Of a stretch of 10,499 nt of DNA, positions 1 through 6,516 are shown one piece after another. A program made the position numbers and the translations under genes. This DNA comes from VGRW01 sp031396695 (GTDB lineage Bacteria; Myxococcota_A; UBA9160; SZUA-336), in contig JANNLG010000239.1 in NCBI GenBank assembly GCA_031396695.1, forward strand, positions 1 through 10,499, written 5' to 3'. How positions within the stretch are numbered: the stretch's first letter is position 1; every line of letters begins with the position of its first letter. A model generated the notes under the pieces. That model saw only the letters and a program-made list of their open reading frames with translations, did no database searches and was not told where the DNA came from.

Positions 1-678
1 GTCGGCTAGCTCTTCGTCGATCTTCGCGTACGGCGACTCGGCCGGCGGTCCCAGGCGATGCGACACCGCCGACGCGAGCCGGTACAGGTGCGACCAGGTC
101 TTCAAGTAGCTCTTCCAGTCCCCTTGATGACCGACCACGCCGTCGCGCACGCCGACGTCCTTGTCCCACAGCGCGTCGTGGAAATCGTTCCCGACGTAGC
201 TCAGCACGTAGATGGCGTCGAACCGACGCCCTTCCGCGAGCAGGTGCTCGAGCACCTGACGGTACTGTACCGGGCCGTAGCCCGGAACCGCGCTGTTGAC
301 CTGGCGCGAATCGGGCGCGCTCGCCGCGAAGCGGCCCACGATCGACTGCTCGAAGTTCACGCCGTGACCGAGCGCGAAGGAATCGCCGAGCCACAGATCC
401 GTACACGGGCTTTCGCCGGGCGCGACGTCGCCGATTCGGAAGCCGTCGGCGTCGGTCGCGACGACCCAGTGCGCGTCGCCGGTGTCGATGGTGGTGTGCA
501 GGTTCGGAAGCAGCGAGTAAAACGGCAGCACGGGATGTCGGCGGTAGATCGCGAGCCACGAGGGCGGCCGCGGCGCGAACAAGCGCAGCGCCAGCTCCGC
601 CAATCCGAGCGAGAGCGCCAGCGACGTCAACGCGACCGCGATGCCGAGCCACGGCCGGTGCTTCGCTGCGGCGCTCAT
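1..678 (-). CDS. Membrane-anchored SGNH/GDSL hydrolase-like protein, C-terminus cut off by window edge
   Basis: The reading frame is open from the ATG at 676-678 to base 1, giving the first 226 residues. Residues 9-33 are hydrophobic (a single N-terminal anchor or uncleaved signal). Residues 96-101 read WLGDSF, the SGNH block I with nucleophile Ser100. Residues 133-136 (GYGP) fit the block II glycine, and 162-166 (VGNDF) the block III Asn164. The Asp-x-x-His block V would lie beyond the edge. Members of this family are extracytoplasmic esterases or O-acyl transferase partners acting on polysaccharides or lipids; the substrate is not visible here. The ATG overlaps the stop of the preceding SGNH gene as ATGA, so the two are probably translationally coupled and belong to the operon that begins with the glycosyltransferase. 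The family call is firm; the function is open. Confidence 0.82.
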   Translation of the reverse strand, partial: MSAAAKHRPWLGIAVALTSLALSLGLAELALRLFAPRPPSWLAIYRRHPVLPFYSLLPNLHTTIDTGDAHWVVATDADGFRIGDVAPGESPCTDLWLGDSFALGHGVNFEQSIVGRFAASAPDSRQVNSAVPGYGPVQYRQVLEHLLAEGRRFDAIYVLSYVGNDFHDALWDKDVGVRDGVVGHQGDWKSYLKTWSHLYRLASAVSHRLGPPAESPYAKIDEELAD

Positions 679-1691
679 CGCGCGTCCGCCGCTTCGCGCG
701 TCACGGGGATGCCCAGCCCGGGCAGCGCCTCGAGGATACGCTGTGCGGTGTAGACGTGGCCGGCCGGGGTCCAGTGGCCGTCGAGCTCGAAGTAGAGATC
801 GGGACGCGCGCTCTTGGTCGGAACCTCGAGCAGCGCAGCGCCCGCTTCGAGCGCAACCGCGCGCAGCCACGCCGCCTGCGGCTCGCCGACGTCGCTGAGC
901 ACGAGCAGCACCGGCCAGCCGTTCGAGTTGCAGATCCGCACCGACTCCGCCACCAGCGCCAGCGTCAGCCGATCGCTCTCGGACGGCGTGGCGCCGGCCT
1001 GCGAAGGCTCGAGTCCGGCTGCGCCCTGCGCGGCCCGGCGCCAGGAGAGCTGCTTCGCGAGCCCGACCAGGTACGAATACGAGAGACCCGGCACCGCTTC
1101 GATGACGTGCTGCACGATGCGCGTGAGACCCGGCGGACGCGCGGGCAGCTCGACCAGCGCCCCGTCGGGCGCGAGCGCGAACAGACCCTCTGCGGGGTTG
1201 TCGGTGAAATCGTTGGCGTGAACCTGCAGCACGACCGCGCGCGGCGCGAAGCGCGGCGCCTCGAGGCGCAAGAACTTCAGCCAGCGACCGTTTCCGGTGT
1301 CACCCGTGCCGGCGTTGATGACCGGAATCCCGTCCTCCGCGCCTGCGTGCATGCGCTCGCGAACCAGCGCGGGGAACTCCTCGCCATCGCTCACGCCGTA
1401 GCCCATCGTGAACGAGTCGCCCAGGAACAGCAGCGCGCGCGTCGGCACGCGGCTCGGCTCGGGACCGCGGAAGCCCAGCGAGTTGGTCCTGAAGCGCATC
1501 GTGAACTCGGGCGCGATGCGCGTGGTCTCGAAGCTCGGACGCAGGCGCTTGCCGTAGGCTTCGTCGAAGACCGTGAACGACGGCCCGACGTTGCGCACGA
1601 CCACGAAGGCGCGCACCAACGCCTCGCAGATCGCCAGCGACAGGAACGTCGCGACGAGCAGCGCCAGGCAGCGTCGGAGCGCGCCTGTCAC
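675..1691 (-). CDS. Membrane-anchored SGNH/GDSL hydrolase-like protein
   Basis: This 338-residue protein starts at GTG (1689-1691), which overlaps the stop of the glycosyltransferase gene as GTGA; a much longer upstream frame exists but is a shadow of that gene. Residues 8-32 form one hydrophobic helix, placing the catalytic domain outside the cytoplasmic membrane. SGNH blocks are complete: LFLGDSF at 88-94 (nucleophile Ser93), a block II glycine in NAGTGDTGN (126-134), HANDF at 158-162 (Asn160), and DGHWTPAGH at 304-312 (Asp304 and His306). This layout resembles the AlgX/AlgJ-like and other polysaccharide-linked SGNH proteins, which add, move or remove acyl groups. A neighbouring SGNH paralogue follows immediately. 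The family is clear; whether it is an esterase or an acyltransferase, and on what glycan, cannot be told from sequence. Confidence 0.87.
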   Translation of the reverse strand: MTGALRRCLALLVATFLSLAICEALVRAFVVVRNVGPSFTVFDEAYGKRLRPSFETTRIAPEFTMRFRTNSLGFRGPEPSRVPTRALLFLGDSFTMGYGVSDGEEFPALVRERMHAGAEDGIPVINAGTGDTGNGRWLKFLRLEAPRFAPRAVVLQVHANDFTDNPAEGLFALAPDGALVELPARPPGLTRIVQHVIEAVPGLSYSYLVGLAKQLSWRRAAQGAAGLEPSQAGATPSESDRLTLALVAESVRICNSNGWPVLLVLSDVGEPQAAWLRAVALEAGAALLEVPTKSARPDLYFELDGHWTPAGHVYTAQRILEALPGLGIPVTREAADAR

Positions 1692-3382
1692 CCGCCGCTC
1701 GGTCCGCGATCGACGCCGCTGCGTTCGTAGACGTACACGGGGCTCAGGCGCCGCCACAGGTCGACGGCGGGCATCCAGTCGAAGCGGAACCACGCGGGCG
1801 TCGCCGGCTCGACCGTGCGTGACAGGCGGTAACCGAGCGCCTCGACGCCGTTCCAGCGCGAGACGTCGAGCCCCTCGCCGATCAGCATTTGCGCGCGCGC
1901 GGGCTGCGACTTGGCCTGCTCGATGAAGCCGCGCATGCCGCTGTACAGGTAGATGCGATCCGGTCGCTGTGAGGGCTCCGCGTCCATGATCTGCCGCAGC
2001 GACTTCGGGTCCACGCGATAGCCGAGCCAGCTGAGCCGCGACTTGCCGGGAATTTCCGGATAGACCTCCGCCAGGCTGATCGACGCGTCGCCGGGCGGAT
2101 CGTCCGCGAGCGCGCGCTCGACCACGCGCGGAAACAACCCCTCGAGTCGGATCCAGGCGAAGTTCGCGAAGGCCAGGTTCACGGCGAGCGCGAGCCCGAG
2201 CGCGGCGCCCAGTGCGGGTCGCGCCCAACCGGAGGCGGCTCGCGTGAGCAGCACGTCGAGTCCGAACGCGACGGGCGGAACCAGCGCGACGGCCGCGACC
2301 GCAGTGAAGTGGTCGCTGCCGTAGCCGAGCGGAACCAGCCCGAGCGCGACCACACTCAGCACCGGCAGCAGCGAGAAGAAAGCCTGCTTCGGCCGCGACA
2401 GCGCAAGCGCGACTAGCGCCGCGAGCGTCACCAGGGTTCCGCCGGGCCCGAGATTGTTGACGAAGGTCTGCGCGAGCAGCTCGGCGAAGCCCGCTTCGGT
2501 CATCGCACCCGAGCCGAGTCCGCCCCACACCGCGCTGTCGGCGCCGCTGCCGGCGAGCCAGTGCGAGATGCGCAGCCACCAGTTCGCGGGCGCGTACACG
2601 ACGTTGAGCACGAGATAGGCAACCACGCCGGTGGCGAGCATCCAGCCGACGCTGCGCGCGACCGCGGCGCGCCTCGAGGGGTTCGCGCGTGCCTCCTGCG
2701 CGGCCAGAAACAGCAGGCCGAGATAGGGCAGCACGTAGACGGGGCCGGCGATCTCCTTGGTCGAGATCGCGCACACCGCGAGCGCCGAGAGCCAGACGCC
2801 GCGTCGCAGCGTCAGGCCGTCGTGCAGGATGCGCATGTACACGCCGAGCGAAGCTCCGACCAGCGCGAGCATCGGCCCGTCGGGACGCGTGAACGCCGCG
2901 AAGCCGACCGCGCAGTAGTTCGTGGCGACGCAGAACGAGAACGCGAGCGCGACCGCCAGGCGATTCGATGTCACCGCGCGCAGGCTGGTGAGCAGGAACG
3001 CGAACAGCCCCACGAACAGCAGGAGGAAGATCACGCGCCCCTGCACGATCAGGAACGAAAGCTGCTCGAGCGGCTGCTGCAACCCGTAGGGGAATTCGCC
3101 GCTCGGATTCGCGAACGTGCCGCTCCACCACCAGCCGCCGAGCGACAGCGCGTAGCCCGGCGCGAGCAGCAGGTTGGTCATCGGCCCGTACTTGTGGAAA
3201 TCCTGGCCGAGCGTCTGGAAGAAGCGCAGCGCGCGCAGCGGCTGGTAGCTCTCGCCCAGAACGCAGGCGTAGTTCGGCAGCAGATAGCCGATGCTGGGCG
3301 CGGCGAGCAGAACCACCACCAGCAGCGGCAGCCACACGTACGCGCCCGCCAGAATCCTCTCGACCGATAGCGTCCGCGTCAC
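1688..3382 (-). CDS. Polytopic GT-C-like membrane glycosyltransferase
   Basis: From the GTG at 3380-3382 the protein has 564 residues. Hydrophobic segments recur from about residue 13 to 410, followed by a soluble C-terminal domain of about 150 residues. The first extracytoplasmic loop carries GESYQPLRALRFF (43-55) and QDFHKYGPMTN (60-70), recalling the acidic ExY and YGP/YPP patterns of PMT/ArnT-type GT-C enzymes. TRPDGP (165-170) and STKE (207-210) are also patterns found in this superfamily. Such enzymes transfer a sugar from a polyprenyl-phosphate donor on the outer face of the membrane. It heads an operon with two SGNH genes. The start is uncertain: an in-frame ATG at 3458-3460 and a TTG at 3485-3487 would add 26 or 35 polar residues with no obvious domain. 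Donor and acceptor are unknown; an arabinosyl lipid is possible given the nearby dprE genes, but this is inference. Confidence 0.78.
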   Translation of the reverse strand: MTRTLSVERILAGAYVWLPLLVVVLLAAPSIGYLLPNYACVLGESYQPLRALRFFQTLGQDFHKYGPMTNLLLAPGYALSLGGWWWSGTFANPSGEFPYGLQQPLEQLSFLIVQGRVIFLLLFVGLFAFLLTSLRAVTSNRLAVALAFSFCVATNYCAVGFAAFTRPDGPMLALVGASLGVYMRILHDGLTLRRGVWLSALAVCAISTKEIAGPVYVLPYLGLLFLAAQEARANPSRRAAVARSVGWMLATGVVAYLVLNVVYAPANWWLRISHWLAGSGADSAVWGGLGSGAMTEAGFAELLAQTFVNNLGPGGTLVTLAALVALALSRPKQAFFSLLPVLSVVALGLVPLGYGSDHFTAVAAVALVPPVAFGLDVLLTRAASGWARPALGAALGLALAVNLAFANFAWIRLEGLFPRVVERALADDPPGDASISLAEVYPEIPGKSRLSWLGYRVDPKSLRQIMDAEPSQRPDRIYLYSGMRGFIEQAKSQPARAQMLIGEGLDVSRWNGVEALGYRLSRTVEPATPAWFRFDWMPAVDLWRRLSPVYVYERSGVDRGPSGG

Positions 3383-3401
3383 GCCTGACTCATCCCACCC
3401 G

Positions 3402-3420
3402 CCCGCTCGCTTCGAGCGGG
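3402..3420 (-). promoter_or_regulatory. Perfect hairpin just upstream of the glycosyltransferase ribosome-binding region
   Basis: The arms CCCGCTCG (3402-3409) and CGAGCGGG (3413-3420) are exact reverse complements around a 3-base loop, an 8-bp stem with all but one pair G-C or C-G. In the minus-strand transcript it would end 19 bases before the GTG at 3382, directly before a G-rich stretch (GGGTGGGA) that may serve as ribosome-binding site. It could affect translation, RNA stability or protein binding. If the alternative ATG at 3460 is the true start, it would instead lie in coding sequence. Confidence 0.45.
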
Positions 3421-3450
3421 TGCCGATCGAGCTCCCGCTGACGGCGGCCG

Positions 3451-3456
3451 AGAATA
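3451..3456 (-). promoter_or_regulatory. Candidate extended -10 promoter element for the minus-strand glycosyltransferase operon
   Basis: On the minus strand the bases read TGC followed by TATTCT (3459 down to 3451), an extended -10 form matching TATAAT at four of six positions. No good -35 hexamer stands 17 bases upstream; a TTGAAA occurs about 25 bases away, which is too far. It would put transcription start near 3444 and the 3402-3420 hairpin in the leader. This is weak evidence and incompatible with the ATG start at 3460. Confidence 0.25.
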
Positions 3457-3589
3457 GCATCGGCCGGGCCACGCAGGATCTTTTCAATCACGTGCAACTC
3501 CAACGGCAAGCTTGGCCGGCCCCTAACTTCCTCGCCCGGTTCCGATGCGCGTGGCGCAAGCGTCGTGTGGGTGTAAGGCCGATCACGGT

Positions 3590-3595
3590 TATCAT
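3590..3595 (+). promoter_or_regulatory. Candidate -10 element for the PKD/beta-helix gene
   Basis: TATCAT matches the -10 consensus at five of six positions and is one of the few AT-richer spots in the divergent spacer. It would start a leader of about 50 bases before the ATG at 3651. The region 17 bases upstream (around TGTGGG) is a poor -35, so an activator or another sigma factor would be needed, or the match is chance. Confidence 0.25.
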
Positions 3596-3636
3596 GCTTC
3601 GAGAACCCGATGTTCCCCCAAAGTCGCGATTGCGAT

Positions 3637-3641
3637 GGGAG
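3637..3641 (+). promoter_or_regulatory. Ribosome-binding site GGGAG fixing the start of the PKD/beta-helix gene
   Basis: GGGAG lies 9 bases before the ATG at 3651. Together with the signal peptide that begins exactly at that ATG, it selects this start over the much longer open frame that extends upstream to 3291 into the divergent gene. Confidence 0.7.
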
Positions 3642-3650
3642 CGTTCCGGC

Positions 3651-5648
3651 ATGAGCTCGAGAATTCTGATTGCGGTATTCCTGGCGACCTTCGCCGCCAC
3701 ATCCGCCTCGGCTGCGCCGACCGCTCGCTTCACCGCCCGGCCGGTACAAGGCCCGACTTGTGTGGCGCCCTGCGCCGTGCACTTCGACGCGATCGGCACC
3801 GGCGGCAATGAAACCACCGACTCGGCCTTCACGCGGCCCTTCCACAGCCTGCTCTACCAGTGGGACTTCGGGGACACGAGCTCGGGCACCTGGTCGGTCT
3901 CGGGCCTGTCCAAGAACGCGGCGACCGGCGGCATCGCGGGCCACGTCTACGACAACCCGGGCAGCTACACGGTGACACTGCGCGTGACGAACCCCTCGGG
4001 CGAGCTCGCCACCACGACGCGCTCGGTCACAGTGGTCGATCCGGCCACCGCGTTCACGCCCGCGAACACGTTCTGCTTCGCCACCTCGGCGAGCAACTGG
4101 ACCGGCTGTCCGCTGAACTGCGCGGGCGGCGACGACAACTGCACGGTCACCAACAATTGGAACACGCTGATCACCGGCGGCGACAATTGCTCGGGCAGCG
4201 GCGACTGCGCCAACGCCGATGCGGGCGCTCGCCGGATTCTGCTGCGCCGCGGCGACACCTTCACCGGTTCGAATCAGGTGGTGTTCTCGGCCAGCGCGAC
4301 CGCGCCGAGCATGATCTCCGCCTTCGGCGCTGGCGCCGACCCGGTGATCGCGCACGCCGGCCGAAACGACTGGGGCACCGGTTGGACCGTCACCGGCGTC
4401 GAGCTGCGCTCCAATCAGACCATTCTCGCCACGAACTTCACCGACAACCTGACCTTCTACCGAGTGAACGCGCAGTTCTCGGGCACGTGCATCGACGAGC
4501 CGCCGGTCGACCTGCAGCGCCCGGGCACGACCCGCGTCGGTCGGTTGCACGCCTATGTCGAGGTCAACTGCACCGCGACGGCGTCCACCGGCTACGCGAG
4601 CTGGCCCGGCGCCGACTACGTGATCTGGATGGGCGGCACGTTCAACAAGAACGGCGGACAGTACTCGTCGCTGCGCTCGCACCACATGCAGCATTACCTG
4701 ATCCAGCACACGCGCTGGATCAACGCGGCCAGTACGAACATGCACTGGCAGTTCCGCGCCTACGACGAGTTCGCGAGCTTCACTCCCGAACAAGAGGCCA
4801 ACCGCTTCGTGCTGATCTCCGACAACGTCGTGGAGAATCCGGGCGACAACGGCTTCTTCAGCGTCCGCGTGTGCGTGGATTCGGGCTGCAACTGCGGCGA
4901 AGGCGCGCCGCAATGCGGCGGCTCGGGGATCGGCGCCGGCAAGATCGTGAACGTGGCCGACTTCATCTTCGAGCGGAACTTCTTCAAGTACGCCGCCGGC
5001 GGACCGGCGCAGCGCCTCGGCGTGTTCGAGCTCCAGGGCGGCGACTTCACCATCCGCAACAACATCGTCGACCTGCAGGGCTCGTTCGGAAACTGGGACT
5101 CGACCTTCGTGGTCGCGACCGGCGAGCCTACGCAGCACACCTCGGGCTCGTCGGTCTCGAACAACTACCACATCGACAACAACACGATCTACTTCTCGAA
5201 TCCGTACTCGAGCCGCTACAACTTCGCGTCCACGCGCGGCAACCTGGGCAGCGGCTGCGAGGGCGGGTGCTTCTCGCGCAACAACCTGATCGTGTCTCCG
5301 GGTTTCGCCGGCACGATCCAGGACCATTCTTCGTTCACGCGCGCGAACAACGTCGCCGTCGGGACCAACCCGTTCGTCGCGGCGGTGCCGGCTCGGGGCG
5401 CGACCACCAAGAACAGCTTCCAGCTCGGCACCAATGCCAGCGGCGTGGCGGACGCGGGCTCCACCTTCGTGCCCACCAGCACTCGAGACGGCTGGGTGTT
5501 CGAGGACGCGTTCGGGAACTGCCGCAGCGGCACGACCACGGGGCCCTGGGACGTGGGGGCCGCCGAGCGCGGCGCGGTGCGCTGCGCCACGAGCTCGCAA
5601 CCGCCACCCGCGCCCATCCCGCCGCCCACACTGCTGCAGCCCCAGTGA
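3651..5648 (+). CDS. Exported cysteine-rich protein with PKD domain and beta-helix-like region
   Basis: The 665-residue protein opens with a Sec signal peptide: Arg4, a hydrophobic core at about 5-16, and an Ala-Ser-Ala-Ala cleavage region near residue 21. Residues 27-130 form a PKD domain, with the typical YQWDFGD (69-75) and NPGSYTVTLRVTN (102-114). From about 200 to 640 there are Asn-rich turns such as TIRNNIV (467-473), SNNYHIDNNTIYF (503-515) and SRNNLIV (542-548), typical of right-handed parallel beta-helix proteins, closed by WDVGAAE (633-639), like the DIGAFE ending of many such exported proteins. There are 18 cysteines, suggesting disulfides in the periplasm or outside. The C-terminal 17 residues are proline- and glutamine-rich. 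Beta-helix proteins bind or cleave polysaccharides; no catalytic residues are recognised, so no enzyme activity is claimed. It is transcribed alone, divergent from the glycosyltransferase operon. Confidence 0.85.
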   Translation: MSSRILIAVFLATFAATSASAAPTARFTARPVQGPTCVAPCAVHFDAIGTGGNETTDSAFTRPFHSLLYQWDFGDTSSGTWSVSGLSKNAATGGIAGHVYDNPGSYTVTLRVTNPSGELATTTRSVTVVDPATAFTPANTFCFATSASNWTGCPLNCAGGDDNCTVTNNWNTLITGGDNCSGSGDCANADAGARRILLRRGDTFTGSNQVVFSASATAPSMISAFGAGADPVIAHAGRNDWGTGWTVTGVELRSNQTILATNFTDNLTFYRVNAQFSGTCIDEPPVDLQRPGTTRVGRLHAYVEVNCTATASTGYASWPGADYVIWMGGTFNKNGGQYSSLRSHHMQHYLIQHTRWINAASTNMHWQFRAYDEFASFTPEQEANRFVLISDNVVENPGDNGFFSVRVCVDSGCNCGEGAPQCGGSGIGAGKIVNVADFIFERNFFKYAAGGPAQRLGVFELQGGDFTIRNNIVDLQGSFGNWDSTFVVATGEPTQHTSGSSVSNNYHIDNNTIYFSNPYSSRYNFASTRGNLGSGCEGGCFSRNNLIVSPGFAGTIQDHSSFTRANNVAVGTNPFVAAVPARGATTKNSFQLGTNASGVADAGSTFVPTSTRDGWVFEDAFGNCRSGTTTGPWDVGAAERGAVRCATSSQPPPAPIPPPTLLQPQ

Positions 5649-5673
5649 GGCCCGTCCTGGGCTGACCGAATCC

Positions 5674-5698
5674 GGCCCGAGGTGATCAACCTCGGGCC
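5674..5698 (+). terminator. Strong hairpin after the PKD/beta-helix gene, probable transcription terminator
   Basis: Arms GGCCCGAGGT (5674-5683) and ACCTCGGGCC (5689-5698) pair perfectly over 10 bp around the loop GATCA, 25 bases after the stop at 5648. A smaller GCCC/GGGC hairpin lies just upstream at about 5650-5662. There is no T-run after the stem, so it is not a classical intrinsic terminator. Its position between two genes with a 130-base gap still suggests it ends or stabilises the upstream transcript. A protein-binding site is the alternative. Confidence 0.55.
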
Positions 5699-5767
5699 CG
5701 GATGCGTCGAAGTCGAGCCATGCACCGCTCGACCCTCAGGACGCCGCGCAGTCAGGCGCGAATCGTT

Positions 5768-5771
5768 AGGA
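5768..5771 (+). promoter_or_regulatory. Ribosome-binding site AGGA before the dprE2-like gene
   Basis: AGGA stands 7 bases before the GTG at 5779. An in-frame TAG at 5767-5769 blocks any longer conventional start, so this GTG is the only reasonable one and the protein must begin almost at its Rossmann motif. Confidence 0.6.
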
Positions 5772-5778
5772 TCTGGCC

Positions 5779-6516
5779 GTGAACGCCGCGCTCTTCGCAG
5801 CGACCCGCGGGATCGGTCGGGCCCTTGCGCGCCTGCTGGCGGCGCGCGGCGACCGCATCGCCTTGCTCGGTCGCGACGCGCTCGAGCTCGAACGCAGCGC
5901 GCGCGACTTGGAGGCGCGCGGTGCGAGCGGCGCGGTCTCGACCGTTGCCTGTGATCTGGGCGAGCCGTCCGGCTTCGGAGCCGCGCTCGACGGGGCCGCC
6001 GCGGCGCTCGGCCGGCTCGAGCTGGTGGTCGTGACGGCGGCGGTGTTCGCCAGCCAGGACGAGCTCGAGCGCGACCCCGAATTGTGTCGCCGTCTGCTCG
6101 AGCTCGATTTCACGAACACGATCGTGTTCTGCGAACAGGCGCGCGCGCGGCTGGTCGCGGGCGGCGGCGGAACGCTGTGCGTGTTCTCGTCGGTCGCCGG
6201 CGATCGCGCGCGCTCGCCGGTCGCGCTGTACGGCGCGGCCAAGGCGGGGCTCGACCACTACCTCGACGGGCTCGATCTGCGGTATCGCGACGCGGGACTG
6301 CGCACCGTCGTGGTGAAGCCGGGCTTCGTGCACACGGGCATGACCGAGGGTCTGCGCGCGCCGCCGTTCGCTTCGCAGCCCGAGCCGGTCGCGCGCGCCG
6401 CCCTGCGCGGCATCCTGCGCGGACAGCGCATCGTCTACGCGCCACCGATCTGGCGCGGCGTGATGACGGCGGTCCGGGCGTTGCCGCGGCCGATCCTGCG
6501 CCGGAGCGCGTTCTAG
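5779..6516 (+). CDS. dprE2: SDR-family reductase, DprE2-like (decaprenylphosphoryl-2-keto-ribose reductase)
   Basis: The 245-residue protein is a short-chain dehydrogenase. The nucleotide-binding turn is AATRGIG (7-13), with Ala replacing the usual first glycine. Catalytic residues are Ser137/Ser138, Tyr151 and Lys155 (YGAAK), with Asn113 the likely fourth member. KPGFVHTGMTEGL (180-192) and the ending IVYAPPIWRGVMTAVRALP (218-236) closely follow mycobacterial DprE2, whose tail has the same WAP...VM...R.IPR pattern; this separates it from general SDRs. In mycobacteria DprE2 uses NADH to reduce the 2-keto intermediate made by DprE1, completing the epimerisation of polyprenyl-phospho-ribose to -arabinose. 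Its stop overlaps the GTG of the dprE1-like gene by one base (TAGTG), so the two are co-translated. The pathway name rests on family resemblance and neighbours; actual chain length of the lipid is unknown. Confidence 0.88.
   Translation: MNAALFAATRGIGRALARLLAARGDRIALLGRDALELERSARDLEARGASGAVSTVACDLGEPSGFGAALDGAAAALGRLELVVVTAAVFASQDELERDPELCRRLLELDFTNTIVFCEQARARLVAGGGGTLCVFSSVAGDRARSPVALYGAAKAGLDHYLDGLDLRYRDAGLRTVVVKPGFVHTGMTEGLRAPPFASQPEPVARAALRGILRGQRIVYAPPIWRGVMTAVRALPRPILRRSAF

Noticed and set aside
756..1730. Plus-strand frames opposite the SGNH genes (including 58-753)
   Set aside because: Arg/Gln/Glu-rich, no motif, and fully opposite genes with complete or nearly complete SGNH blocks.
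1692..3335. N-terminal extension of the second SGNH protein to 886 residues
   Set aside because: The added 548 residues are Arg/Ala-rich shadow of the glycosyltransferase gene. The true start is the GTG at 1691 next to the anchor helix.
3390..5600. 736-codon open frame on the minus strand, antisense to the PKD/beta-helix gene
   Set aside because: Its translation is Arg/Ala/Val-rich with no domain, signal or motif, and it lies fully opposite a gene with a signal peptide and PKD domain. It is a by-product of high GC at third positions.
3860..5665. 601-codon plus-strand frame overlapping the PKD/beta-helix gene
   Set aside because: The product is dominated by Arg, Leu, Gly and His in low-complexity runs; it is the frame shadow of the real gene.
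5767..5772. TAGGAT as a -10 element giving a leaderless dprE2 transcript
   Set aside because: Only four of six positions match, there is no -35 at the right distance, and the same bases are better explained as the AGGA ribosome-binding site.
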